Positions 17,445 to 25,803 of a DNA stretch of 60,122 nt are shown in pieces (positions within the stretch are counted from its first letter, which is position 1; each line of letters starts with the position of its first letter). The DNA comes from Flaviaesturariibacter aridisoli (GTDB lineage: Bacteria; Bacteroidota; Bacteroidia; Chitinophagales; Chitinophagaceae), in the NCBI RefSeq assembly GCF_004343705.1, contig NZ_SKFH01000022.1:1-60122 (forward strand), written 5' to 3'. The position numbers were made by a program, and so were the translations under genes. The notes under the pieces were generated by a model, which made no database searches, was not told where the DNA came from, and saw only the letters and a program-made list of their open reading frames with translations.

Positions 17445-18959
17445 ATGAAGAAGATCCTGCTCTTCGGCGCCGGTAAATCGGCGACGGTTCTCATCGACTA
17501 CCTGTTGCAGCATGCGCTGAACGAGAACTGGACGCTGGTGGTGGTCGACGCCAACCTGGCGCTGGCGCAGGAAAAGATCGGCCATGCATTGGCCGGCGAG
17601 GCCCGCTCTTTCGATGTGTCGAATGCCGATCTGCGCGCCACCGCCGTTGGCGAAAGCGACCTCGTCATCTCGCTGCTGCCCCCCACCCTGCATTTTCTCG
17701 TAGCGCAGGACTGCCTCCGGCTCGGCAAGCATCTCCTCACAGCTTCTTATGTAGACGACAATATGCGCAGCCTCGCCGATGCCGCCCGCGACAAGGGTTT
17801 GCTCTTCCTTTGCGAGATGGGCCTTGATCCCGGTATCGACCACATGAGCGCCAAAAAGCTGATCGATCATATCCAGGGAGAAGGCGGTCGCATTACCTCC
17901 TTTCATTCGCATTGCGGCGGCCTCGTGGCGCCCGAAAGCGACAACAATCCCTGGCATTACAAGATCTCCTGGAACCCGCGCAACGTGGTGCTGGCTGGGA
18001 AAGCCGGTGCGGTGTACCGCGAGGATAATGCGGAAAAACACATGCCCTATAGCCAGCTTTTTGCCGAAAAACGCTTCGTGCAGGTGCCCGGCTACGACCC
18101 GATGTGCTGGTACCCGAACCGCGACTCGTTGTCTTATATCCCCATCTACGGGCTGGATGATTGCCCCACCTTTATCCGCACCACCCTGCGTTACCCCGAC
18201 TTCCTCTATGGCTGGCAAAACGTGGTGGACCTGAAGCTCACCGATGAAACGCCTGCTTACGATACCAACGGTAAGACGCTTTCTGAATTTTTCCACGAGC
18301 ACCTCGAGCGTCACGGCTTCCGCGACTGGCTGCAACAGCGCATGAGCGACCAGTTCGAGGTAAGTAAAAAGATCCTCGAAGACCTGATGAATCTTGTAGA
18401 ACTACAGGAGGAAGTGTCGGAGGTTTCGGAAGAAAAGGTGGAGCAGTTCATGATGGTCAACGAAACGGGCTCGTTACAAGATGTGGACATCGAGGAACTC
18501 AAGACCAATGCCGCCGCCACCGTTGCGATGAAAATGCACGATGCCAAGCTGACCCTGAGCCAGTTGTTCTACCTCGGCCTCGACGATAAAACGACGCAGA
18601 TCAATCGCGGCCGCTGCAGTGCCGCCGATGTGCTGCAATTTGCCCTTGAGCGCAAACTGGCCCTGCAGCCCGGTGACCGCGACCTGGTGGTGATGCTTCA
18701 CGAGATCGGCTACGAGCTCAATGGTCGACACTATATGGCCCGCAGCTCCTTCGCACTCGAGGGCGCCGACGACCACCACACTGCCATGGCGAAGACCGTC
18801 GGGCTGCCGCTGGGCATTGCCGCGCGGCTGCTTCTCAACGGATCGCTGCAGGAGCGCGGCCTGCACATCCCGGTGACGCCTTCTTTTTATAACCCGGTGC
18901 TTGCCGAATTGCAGCATTGGGGCGTCTCTTTTACCGAAGAAATACGGTCTGTATCATGA
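17445..18959 (+). CDS. Saccharopine dehydrogenase-like oxidoreductase
   Basis: A 504-residue protein (ATG 17445; an in-frame GTG at 17442 is less likely). The Rossmann loop is LLFGAGKSATVLIDYL (5-20). DLVISLLPP near 75 and the MGLDPGIDHMSA segment near 125-136 are hallmarks of saccharopine dehydrogenase/reductase and related enzymes. A charged coiled-coil-like insert (about 295-355, rich in Glu, Val and Ser) separates the substrate domain from the C-terminal Rossmann half. The family interconverts saccharopine with lysine or aminoadipate semialdehyde; the direction here is unknown and lysine catabolism is a reasonable guess. Its TGA overlaps the ATG of the cupin gene by 4 bp (ATGA), indicating translational coupling. 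Confidence 0.85.
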   Translation: MKKILLFGAGKSATVLIDYLLQHALNENWTLVVVDANLALAQEKIGHALAGEARSFDVSNADLRATAVGESDLVISLLPPTLHFLVAQDCLRLGKHLLTASYVDDNMRSLADAARDKGLLFLCEMGLDPGIDHMSAKKLIDHIQGEGGRITSFHSHCGGLVAPESDNNPWHYKISWNPRNVVLAGKAGAVYREDNAEKHMPYSQLFAEKRFVQVPGYDPMCWYPNRDSLSYIPIYGLDDCPTFIRTTLRYPDFLYGWQNVVDLKLTDETPAYDTNGKTLSEFFHEHLERHGFRDWLQQRMSDQFEVSKKILEDLMNLVELQEEVSEVSEEKVEQFMMVNETGSLQDVDIEELKTNAAATVAMKMHDAKLTLSQLFYLGLDDKTTQINRGRCSAADVLQFALERKLALQPGDRDLVVMLHEIGYELNGRHYMARSSFALEGADDHHTAMAKTVGLPLGIAARLLLNGSLQERGLHIPVTPSFYNPVLAELQHWGVSFTEEIRSVS

Positions 18960-19291
18960 AAAATCAGGTCTCGCTGGACGAAGCAAAAAGCCTGCTCTCG
19001 AAAAGTGGAGGACAACCTTTTGTGACGTTGCTGGAGCGGGGTACGCTCGTCGTGGAATGGTATGCGCCGATGCACGAAGACCTGCAGCAGCCGCACCGGC
19101 AGGACGAGCTCTATATCGTTGCCTCGGGGCACGGAACTTTTGTCCGCGATGCTGAGCGAAGCGCCTTTCAAAAGGGCGATGTGCTTTTTGTTCCGGCGGG
19201 CATGAAACATCGTTTCGAAGATTTCTCCCACGACTTTGCCGCCTGGGTCATTTTCTATGGACCCGATGGCGGGGAAAAAATCCCGGACTAA
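18956..19291 (+). CDS. Cupin-domain protein coupled to the saccharopine dehydrogenase-like gene
   Basis: A 111-residue single cupin barrel. The ATG at 18956 is chosen because it forms an ATGA overlap with the preceding stop. An earlier in-frame start would overlap by 43 bp. Motif 1 reads PHRQDELYIVASGHG (46-60): His47 and Glu51 are kept but the second His is Gln49. Motif 2 is GDVLFVPAGMKHRFED (74-89) with His85. Small cupins of this type bind metals or sugar/amino acid ligands; the His-to-Gln change may weaken metal binding. The gene pairing hints at an amino-acid-related role, by inference only. Confidence 0.82.
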   Translation: MKNQVSLDEAKSLLSKSGGQPFVTLLERGTLVVEWYAPMHEDLQQPHRQDELYIVASGHGTFVRDAERSAFQKGDVLFVPAGMKHRFEDFSHDFAAWVIFYGPDGGEKIPD

Positions 19292-19348
19292 CGTCTGGAG
19301 ACAGGGTTTCCATTCCGCGCCGCAAGACGAAATTTTCACGGAAATCTA

Positions 19349-20041
19349 TCAGCAATATTCCGCCAGCAGCCTTTCCCGGAGCAGGCGCATGCCTTCCGTT
19401 GCCGGGGCCTCGATCACGGTAAGTTCCCGCAGGCCGGTGGCAGGCACTTTTTTGTCGACAATGAACTTCGGGCGGGCCGGGTGCACGAAGTCGACGAGGC
19501 CCGCGGCCGGGTATACCAGCAGCGAGGTGCCGACGATCAGGAACAGGTCGGCGCTGCCCGCGATGCGCGCCGCTTCGGTGATGAGCGGGACGGGCTCCTC
19601 GAACCAAACGATGTGTGGCCGCAGTTGCGCGCCGTCTCCGGCGGTGTCGCCCAGGCGAATATCTCCATCGATGGGGTAGATAAGGGCTTCGTCTTTTTCG
19701 CTGCGCATCTTGCGGATCTCGCCGTGCAGGTGCAGGATGTTGGACGAGCCCGCGCGTTCGTGCAGGTCGTCGATATTTTGGGTGATGATGGTAACGTCGA
19801 AATGCTGCTCCAGCTCCGCGAGGGTGTGGTGCGCTTCATTGGGTGCGGCGTCGATCACATTGCGGCGGCGCATGTTGTAGAATTCGAGCACAAGCCCGGG
19901 ATTCTTCTTCCAGGCCCGCGGTGTGGCCACTTCCTCGAGGTCGTAACCTTCCCAGAGCCCGTCGCTGTCGCGAAAGGTCTTCAGCCCGCTTTCCGCCGAG
20001 ATGCCGGCGCCGGTGAGTACGATCAGTTTCTTTCTGGGCAA
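19349..20041 (-). CDS. cobB: SIR2-family NAD-dependent protein deacylase
   Basis: A 230-residue sirtuin that removes acyl groups from lysines using NAD. The NAD-binding GAGIS is at 11-15, TQNIDDLH at 87-94, the catalytic His is His106 in LHLHGE, and IVGTSLLVYPAAGL spans 169-182. Zinc-binding CxxC pairs are absent, as in many class III bacterial sirtuins. I choose the TTG at 20041 because the first 20 residues of the longer frame (start 20101) are translated from a 7-bp-type spacer repeat and have no family character. TTG starts are rare but the Leu-Pro-Arg-Lys-Lys-Leu-Ile-Val-Leu-Thr beginning fits the family well. Confidence 0.9.
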   Translation of the reverse strand: MPRKKLIVLTGAGISAESGLKTFRDSDGLWEGYDLEEVATPRAWKKNPGLVLEFYNMRRRNVIDAAPNEAHHTLAELEQHFDVTIITQNIDDLHERAGSSNILHLHGEIRKMRSEKDEALIYPIDGDIRLGDTAGDGAQLRPHIVWFEEPVPLITEAARIAGSADLFLIVGTSLLVYPAAGLVDFVHPARPKFIVDKKVPATGLRELTVIEAPATEGMRLLRERLLAEYC

Positions 20042-20136
20042 TGGTGAATGGTGAAAAGTAGATGAGTAATGAGTAAACCTTGTCGACGAACAAGTTACCA
20101 ATTAACTGATAAACCGATAAACTCCCTCCTTGGCTG
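20042..20136. repeat. Spacer of degenerate 7-bp repeats between sir2 and rnpB
   Basis: Left half (20042-20076) has heptamers of the AATGAGT/AATGGTG type. The right half (20094-20130) has ACCAATT/AACTGAT/AAACCGA-type heptamers, partly complementary to the left. CAAG (20092-20095) and CTTG (20077-20081) face each other near the centre. Confidence 0.55.
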
Positions 20137-20157
20137 ATGCTAGGGCGGGAAAAAATA

Positions 20158-20628
20158 CTGCAGGCCTGTAAGCCGGATTCTGTCTCTGTCTGCCTTTGCC
20201 GGGGCGCAGGCAGGTCAGAGCGCTATCATTTATCTGGGACGTCCATTACTGGCCGCCTCAAGCTGCCTACCCTGGAACACTTCCCCTTGCGGAGAATGAA
20301 GCGAGCCGCCTCAGGTTGTTCCTATACATGGCATTTCAGCGCGCAAGGTTTACCCGCGAAGCACCTTCCGATGCAACGCCGTGGGCTCTTACCCCACATT
20401 TTCACGATTACCCTGTCTCCCCGCCGCAGTACGCCTGTGGGCGGACGAAGGCGGGCGGACACACGCTTCGGGGTTGCCCCCGGAGCTCAGGCTCCAATTT
20501 TCTGTGGCACTGTCTCGATCCCGGCTCTGCCGCCGGAATGTCCCGCCGTTAGCGGGATGCGCTGCCCTGTGCTGTCCGGACTTTCCTACCCCAACCTGAA
20601 AGTTTGGGATCGATAGCGCGGCCTGCAG
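20158..20628 (-). ncRNA. rnpB: RNase P RNA (bacterial type)
   Basis: The minus strand begins with the 9-nt P1 strand CTGCAGGCC at 20628-20620 and ends with its complement GGCCTGCAG at 20166-20158. Conserved P4-region sequence GGAAAGTCCGGACAG is near 20588-20572, and the universal 3' ACAGAATCCGGCTTACA (20181-20165) precedes the closing P1 strand. A run of T follows P1 and can terminate transcription. The RNA trims the 5' leaders of tRNA precursors. At about 471 nt it is longer than E. coli's 377 nt because of GC-rich helix extensions around 20430-20550. Frames across it are not coding. Confidence 0.95.
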
Positions 20629-20633
20629 TGTCG

Positions 20634-20641
20634 CAAAGGTA
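20634..20641 (-). promoter_or_regulatory. -7 promoter box of rnpB
   Basis: The minus strand reads TACCTTTG, a perfect TAnnTTTG match ending 5 nt before the P1 strand. Transcription would begin almost exactly at the mature 5' end. Confidence 0.8.
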
Positions 20642-20649
20642 CGCCGCTT

Positions 20650-21339
20650 TTACAGGATGGCAATTTCAGTGCGGCGGTTCTTCCGACGTCCTTCTAAAGA
20701 ACCGTTATCCGCTACCGGTTTTTTAGCACCGAAACCCTTCGCCTCCAATTGTGTTGCCTGCACGCCCTTGCGCAGCAAGTACGCCCGTACGGCCTGTGCC
20801 CGCAGTTCGGATAGTTGCTTATTGGCTGCCGCAGCGCCAATGTTGTCGGTATGACCACCGATGCGGTAACGTTCGGTGGGATGCCTGCGCATGTAGGAAG
20901 CTATCCCATCAAGTGTTGGCAAAATCGCCGCCTGGAGCCGGGCGGTTCCACTGGCAAACAGCACGTCAGGCAATGTGTAGAGCCGCGGCGCGTCGAATTC
21001 AATCTCTATGGAAAGCGCCCGCAGGGCATAATCGTCCTGGCGCGGTTGCGGCGTATCGAAGTCCGAATACACCGTCGTATCGGCCAGTGTTCGGATGCGA
21101 ACGCTGAAAGGCGCGCCGGCGGGGAGCTTTACCTGAAAGCTCCCGTCTGCGTCGCTCAGGGCTTTGGTTACCTGGCGGTTGTCGCGCCGAACGAAATGGA
21201 TCTCTTCGCCGGGAAGGCGCTTGCCGGCGGAGTTGAGCACAACGGCTTTGACGAGCACTTCGGGGCTTTACTGCCCATGGGCAACTGAATGGATAGTAAC
21301 GAGCAGGCACAGGGATCCCAGCAATCGGTAAAGGCGCAT
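20650..21339 (-). pseudogene. OmpA-family protein interrupted by an in-frame stop after its signal peptide
   Basis: From ATG 21339 the frame encodes a 23-residue signal peptide (MRLYRLLGSLCLLVTIHS to AHGQ). A TAA then occurs at 21268-21270, and the same frame continues with SPEVLVKAVVLN and an intact domain to the stop at 20650. The mature part has a small beta-sandwich-like segment (about residues 28-80 of the full frame) and a C-terminal OmpA peptidoglycan-binding domain: GHTDNIGAAAANKQLSELRA, then KGFGAKKPV and GRRKNRRTEIAI. Such proteins tether the outer membrane to the wall. One C-to-T change (CAA to TAA) explains the break. A GTG at 21258 could start an unsecreted form. It may be a real mutation, a sequencing error or readthrough. 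Confidence 0.75.
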
Positions 21340-21419
21340 AAGACAGTTTTGGTGGCTGATGAAAATATAGGTTCTTTTTTTAATTCTTGTATTTTTACAG
21401 TACCATTAAAACTACTGCT

Positions 21420-23123
21420 GTGCGAAACGTACTGCTTGGGATCCTGCTGTTTGTTGCCGGCGGCCTCCGGGCCCAGGAGGCAAAAGGCGTATCGGCTCCG
21501 GCCGCCAAAAGTGCGGCCAAAGGAAAAACCTACGCGCTCATCGTGGGTGTGGCCGACTACCAGAACCTGCCGCGCCTCAGCTACTCTCCCGCCGACGCCC
21601 GGGCCCTCGCCGACTACCTGGTGCAGGTGCAGCGACTCCCGGCGAGCCAGGTTTTCTGCTATGTGAACGAAGAAGCGTCACGGATCAACATTGTGGACCG
21701 CCTATATGCCATCGCCGACGAGCTGAAACCCGGCGACCAGTTCCTGTTTTACTTCTCGGGGCACGGTGATTGGGAGTCGAAGCTGTCCGACAACGCACTC
21801 CTGCTGCTGAACCGGGCGCCCAACAAAAACTACCTCCGTTACCCCGACCAATACCTCGATTGCAGCCTGCTCAACGAGTTTCTCCGCCGACTGTCGGAGC
21901 AGCAGGTCAAGACGCTGCTCATTGCCGACGCCTGCCATTCGGGCAACCTGAGCGGCGGCCGCAGCGGCGTGGAAAACACGGCGCTGCAACTGAAACAAGG
22001 CTGGAAGAACGTCGTGCGCATCCTATCCTGCATGCCCGATGAATTCAGCTATGAAGATGCCCGCTGGGGCGGTGGCCGCGGTGTATTTTCCTACTACCTC
22101 ACCGAAGGCCTCAAAGGACTGGTGCGCAAAGACGCCAACGCGCCGTTTGACCTGACTATCGGAGAACTCCGCTCCTACCTGGAAGACAACCTGAACCGCG
22201 AGACGGGCGGTAAGCAAACGCCTTTGTTTGAAGGCGATCCGCGGTTTGTGGTGGCGCGCGTGGAAAAGAGCGCGAAACCGGCCCGCCCCCACCCGGTTGC
22301 GGCCGCGCCCAAAGGCGGCGGCGCGCCGGTAGCCAAAGGGGCCGTCGATACGAGCAGCTCCGAGTTTCGCGCTTTGAGCTTGCAATTCGGGGAAGCGATC
22401 GATCGCCGGGAGCTGACAGCGCCGGCCTCCGCCTCCGCCTTTGGCCTTTACCGGCGGTTGTTGCGCCTGGCCCCCGAAGACTACCTCGAGGGCTATCGCC
22501 TGCGCCTGCTGGCGGCGGTGCAAAGCCATTATCGCACGTACCTCGACGGCTTTTACAAAGAGCAAGGCTTCCCGGAAGAGGAGCTCCAGGTGCTGCGTTC
22601 GGAACTGGAAGCCGCCCGCAACAGCTGCAGCCGCCGTAAAGCCCTCCGCGACCAGTTTGAAAGCGAACGCCTTTTTATTGAAGCCTGCCTCGTTACCTAC
22701 GCCGCCCAACACGGCGGCGCCGAACGCCTTCCCGCCTCTGAATTACAACGTGCCGCTACTTTGCTCGACAGCGCACTGAAGCTGACTCCCTGGGAGCCGT
22801 CGCTTTACCGCAAGCTGGGGGATTGTTACATCGAAATGAATCCTGCCAAAGCTATTGCTGCGCTCAATCGCCTCGTGACCCTGCTGCCGCGCGACGGTGC
22901 CGCCTACAACGCGCTGGGCGTGGCCCACTTCGGCCTCGGCCAGTACGACGAAGCGATCCGTGCCCTGCAGACGGCCACCCGCCTCTCACCCGACGCTTCA
23001 AATTACTATTATAACCTCGGTCGCTGCTACGAAAAGAAAGGATTGCAAGGTGAAGCCAACCTTTATTTCAAAAAGGCACAAACGCGCAACCAGCCCGAGC
23101 CGCGCGAAAACGATTACCAATAA
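21420..23123 (+). CDS. Secreted caspase-family (C14) protease with C-terminal TPRs
   Basis: A 567-residue exported protein. The GTG at 21420 is chosen because it yields a clear signal peptide (MRNVLLGILLFVAGGLRAQ); an upstream TTG at 21387 adds 11 non-signal residues. The caspase-like p20 fold is at about 36-285: YALIVGVADYQN, catalytic His115 in FYFSGHGD, and catalytic Cys172 in IADACHSGN. After a Pro/Ala/Lys linker (about 285-320), residues 330-560 form helices ending with TPRs (YNALGVAHFGLGQYDEAI region and NYYYNLGRCYEKKG region). It probably acts as a specific protease in the periplasm or at the surface, with the TPRs selecting partners. The CHAT gene starts 9 bp later. Confidence 0.88.
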   Translation: MRNVLLGILLFVAGGLRAQEAKGVSAPAAKSAAKGKTYALIVGVADYQNLPRLSYSPADARALADYLVQVQRLPASQVFCYVNEEASRINIVDRLYAIADELKPGDQFLFYFSGHGDWESKLSDNALLLLNRAPNKNYLRYPDQYLDCSLLNEFLRRLSEQQVKTLLIADACHSGNLSGGRSGVENTALQLKQGWKNVVRILSCMPDEFSYEDARWGGGRGVFSYYLTEGLKGLVRKDANAPFDLTIGELRSYLEDNLNRETGGKQTPLFEGDPRFVVARVEKSAKPARPHPVAAAPKGGGAPVAKGAVDTSSSEFRALSLQFGEAIDRRELTAPASASAFGLYRRLLRLAPEDYLEGYRLRLLAAVQSHYRTYLDGFYKEQGFPEEELQVLRSELEAARNSCSRRKALRDQFESERLFIEACLVTYAAQHGGAERLPASELQRAATLLDSALKLTPWEPSLYRKLGDCYIEMNPAKAIAALNRLVTLLPRDGAAYNALGVAHFGLGQYDEAIRALQTATRLSPDASNYYYNLGRCYEKKGLQGEANLYFKKAQTRNQPEPRENDYQ

Positions 23124-23132
23124 ACCAACGGC

Positions 23133-24497
23133 ATGACGAAACTTCTACTCCCCCTGCTCTCCTTTTTTTCACTGCCCGCCTTCGCCCAATGGGATTCAGT
23201 TTCCACCACCATCGATACGGTGCAGTCTGCCGGGGGCTCTTTCCAGGTTTCGGACGGCTGGAGTTTTTCTTCGGCCGAAGAATACGACGCCTCCGATTTT
23301 ATCCAGGCCAAGGTGGACCAGTTTTATGTAAGCGTGGAGCGCAAGCCCGATTCGCTGGCGCAGGTGAGCTGGCGGCTGGTGCAGCAGCGCCTGCGCCCGG
23401 GAGAGCTGTTCGTCGACTTTCTGCTTACCGAGTTCAATGACAAGGAGTGCTTTCTTACCTCCATCATCCGGCCCTCCGGGCTGCCCGAGGTGGTGATCAT
23501 TCCGCGGTTGCAGGAGCGCGGCACGAGCGTGAAGCAGGCCAACGCGCGGGGCATCGACGTCGGCAACGCACAGGCCGCCGGGTCCTATATGGCTTATAAA
23601 AATCTCCTGGCGCACCTGGAGCCCAAGCTCGATGGCGCGCAAACGATCTATTACTCCACGAGCAATGATCTCAACCTCGCCAACCTGAAATTTCTGAAGG
23701 GCATCGATGGTCGTTTTCTTTTTGAGAAATACAACCTGGTACGCCTGCATTCTGCCGCCTCTTTCCTTAGCCGCCATAACCGGCTCCTGTTTCCGAAAAA
23801 GATGAAAGTGCTACTGCTGGGCAATGTAGCCTACGATTGCGGTGGTGAGACCGAGCACTACTGGGACGCGCTTCCCGGCTCGGGCGTGGAGATCCGCAAC
23901 ATCGCCGCGCTGCTGAAAAGCGCGCACCAGGTCGACGTGCTCGACTCCTGCGCCGCCACGGAAAGCCGGTTCGTAGGAGCAGTGAATAAAACGCCGTACG
24001 ACATCCTGCACCTCGCCACCCATGGCTTTTATTTTCCGCCTGCCGGCAGCCAGCGCTTCGGTCTTGCCGCAGGTTCATACCCGCTGCTGTTTACCGGCAT
24101 TGTACTCGCCGGCGCCAACGGCAAGAACGCCAGCGTCGACTACGCCAACGAAGGCGGTATGTTCACGACGATGGATTTCAAAAAGCTCAATGTGGGCAAT
24201 ATCCGCCTGGTGGTGCTGAGCACCTGTTTTTCGGGTACCGGCTTTTCGGGCGAAGACCGGAGCGAGCATTCCTCGGCACCCTTCGGACTCACGCTGGCGC
24301 TGCTGCGCCAGGGTATCCAAGCCATGGTACTTTCCAACCGGGCCATCCCCGACAAGGAGACCATGGAGTTCATGACTCAATTCTATCGCAACCTGGCCAG
24401 GACGCTCGATGCCGATGCGGCCTTTACACAAACGCTCCGGGAATTGCAGAAGACAAAGCCCCGCGTCGACTGGAGCTTTATGGACCTGGTACATTGA
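23133..24497 (+). CDS. Secreted CHAT-domain protease homologue
   Basis: A 454-residue exported protein. The signal peptide is residues 1-19 (MTKLLLPLLSFFSLPAFAQ). Residues about 145-454 match a CHAT (caspase-HetF associated with TPRs) domain: the YKNLLAHLEPKLDG start, ILHLATHGFYF with candidate catalytic His297, and VVLSTCFSGTG with candidate catalytic Cys365. The conserved FGLTLALLRQGIQAMVLSNRAIPD helix-strand follows. No TPR is present in this chain; TPRs are in the partner upstream, 9 bp away, so the pair splits an arrangement that other CHAT proteins carry in one polypeptide. The N-terminal 140 residues are unrecognised. The stop is followed after 3 bp by a nested repeat. Confidence 0.87.
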   Translation: MTKLLLPLLSFFSLPAFAQWDSVSTTIDTVQSAGGSFQVSDGWSFSSAEEYDASDFIQAKVDQFYVSVERKPDSLAQVSWRLVQQRLRPGELFVDFLLTEFNDKECFLTSIIRPSGLPEVVIIPRLQERGTSVKQANARGIDVGNAQAAGSYMAYKNLLAHLEPKLDGAQTIYYSTSNDLNLANLKFLKGIDGRFLFEKYNLVRLHSAASFLSRHNRLLFPKKMKVLLLGNVAYDCGGETEHYWDALPGSGVEIRNIAALLKSAHQVDVLDSCAATESRFVGAVNKTPYDILHLATHGFYFPPAGSQRFGLAAGSYPLLFTGIVLAGANGKNASVDYANEGGMFTTMDFKKLNVGNIRLVVLSTCFSGTGFSGEDRSEHSSAPFGLTLALLRQGIQAMVLSNRAIPDKETMEFMTQFYRNLARTLDADAAFTQTLRELQKTKPRVDWSFMDLVH

Positions 24498-24603
24498 TCG
24501 TGAGGCGTGAGCCGTGAATCGCGACGCGCGGAAATGAAGGAACGGATGCCAATGGCATCCGTTCTTCGTAAAAGGCGTATTTGCTTACGGCTCACGCCTC
24601 ACG
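24498..24603. repeat. Nested inverted repeat with 7-bp arms and a 25-nt hairpin
   Basis: Left arm GTGAGGC-GTGAGCC-GTGAATC heptamers (24500-24520). Right arm about 24585-24603 with ACGGCTC/ACGCCTC heptamers. In the middle GAACGGATGCC-AAT-GGCATCCGTTC (24540-24564) is a perfect 11-bp stem. It fills the whole gap between the convergent CHAT and Smr genes and its right arm touches the Smr stop codon (24604). Confidence 0.85.
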
Positions 24604-25623
24604 TTATTTGTACTGGAAATGAATCTCCGTCGCACCAAACCCGAAGTCGGCCATGTATTGATTCACGAAGGATTTCACCTCTTTTTTACGGCGCAGGATG
24701 TCGTGGATGTCATCGCGGAGGCGGCCCTTTCCGATGCCGTGAATGACGGTCATCTTGGGCAGGCGATGCGCTAAAGCCAGGTCATACCATTTTTCAAATT
24801 CCTTCAGTTGGATGCCGAGGATCGCGGTGTTGCTCATGCCGCTGTGGTCGTCCACCAGTTTTTCAATGTGCAGGTCCACCACGGTGCGGGCAGGCGGCAG
24901 GTGGCGCCGCGCATCGCTGGCATCGTAGATCGGCGCACCCGCGTGGGCGCGGTAGCCGAAATCGACGGGCGCTTCTTCCACCTTTTTCGGATAATTGTCG
25001 AACAGCTTGAAGGTAAAGGTGGCGCCTCCCTCCTGCTTCAGCTTTTCTATGCGGTCGAAGAGCTGTTTCGGCTTCAGGCGAAGCGTGTATTCGTGGTAGT
25101 CGGCCTTGCTTTTCTGCGGGTTCTTGAGCGAAAATTCAAAAGAGAACACCGGGCTGTCGCTCAGGTCGGAAAAGGGAATGTCGTGCAGGTAGAAGTCTTC
25201 GAACGCGTGGAGCACGCCATTGAGGTCGAAGTCGCTCCGGCCGAAGAACAGTTGCTTGTAGGTGAACTTGTATTCGTCTTCGGTATGATTCACTAGGTAG
25301 ATCTTCAGGGAAAGCACCACGTCGTCGCCGAATTCATCCACGTCGAACTTGGGCAGGAAGGAAAGCCATACACCGTCCACGACACGCTCTTTCGGGGCCT
25401 TTTCCTTGCGCACGTTCTCGATATAGGTCTTTTCCTTCTTCGGCTCGAACAGCTTCTTTTCGGTGAAGCGCTTGAAATAGGGAAAGTCCAGCTGGTCGAT
25501 GTAGGCCGGGAATTTCACCCCCCGCACCTGGATCATGACCATTTTCTCGTTCATGATGTCGATCACTTCGCCCTCTTCGTTGGTGGCGCGCACCACGATC
25601 TTGTCACCGATCTCGAATTTCAT
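24604..25623 (-). CDS. DUF2027 and Smr domain protein
   Basis: A 339-residue protein. Residues 1-60 form a small beta-barrel-like start (KFEIGDKIVVRATNEEGEVIDIM). A Bacteroidota-specific DUF2027 region follows. The C-terminal Smr domain (about 245-339) has DLHIEKLVDDH at 250-260 and the HGIGKGRLRDDIH motif at 295-307, as in MutS2 C-termini. Smr domains nick or bind nucleic acid (branched DNA or stalled-ribosome mRNA). No MutS-like ATPase is present, so it is a stand-alone Smr protein. A TACCTTTA-type box lies just upstream. Confidence 0.88.
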   Translation of the reverse strand: MKFEIGDKIVVRATNEEGEVIDIMNEKMVMIQVRGVKFPAYIDQLDFPYFKRFTEKKLFEPKKEKTYIENVRKEKAPKERVVDGVWLSFLPKFDVDEFGDDVVLSLKIYLVNHTEDEYKFTYKQLFFGRSDFDLNGVLHAFEDFYLHDIPFSDLSDSPVFSFEFSLKNPQKSKADYHEYTLRLKPKQLFDRIEKLKQEGGATFTFKLFDNYPKKVEEAPVDFGYRAHAGAPIYDASDARRHLPPARTVVDLHIEKLVDDHSGMSNTAILGIQLKEFEKWYDLALAHRLPKMTVIHGIGKGRLRDDIHDILRRKKEVKSFVNQYMADFGFGATEIHFQYK

Positions 25624-25648
25624 AGTGTAAAGGTAGGTTAAGGAAAAG

Positions 25649-25788
25649 AAGGGTTTTGAACCGCGAAGAAAAGAAGAATGGAAGTTGGCATGCCAAGGTG
25701 CAGAGTCGCAACGTCCCGCGTTTGCGGGACGTTGCAGGCTACTTTGCGCAAGGCTTGTTCGCTACTTTTCTTCGGGGTTAAAAACCTT
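25649..25788. repeat. Nested inverted repeat between permease and Smr genes
   Basis: Outer arms 25649-25676 and 25762-25788 are complementary with few mismatches (GAAGAAAAG core). Inside are a perfect TTGGCATGCCAA palindrome (25685-25696) and a 12-bp stem GCAACGTCCCGC/GCGGGACGTTGC with a GTTT loop (25708-25735). The spacer has no gene. Confidence 0.8.
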
Positions 25789-25803
25789 ATTCAACTGCAA
25801 ATC

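Noticed and set aside
19349-20101. Longer 250-residue form of the sirtuin
   Set aside because: The first 20 residues are translated from a heptamer-type repeat; the family fold starts at the TTG at 20041.
20137-20616. 159-codon protein on the plus strand
   Set aside because: The interval is RNase P RNA on the minus strand with conserved core sequences.
23133-24497. CRISPR-associated TPR-CHAT protease (type III-E)
   Set aside because: No cas genes or repeats; the protein has a signal peptide, which CRISPR-associated CHAT proteins lack.
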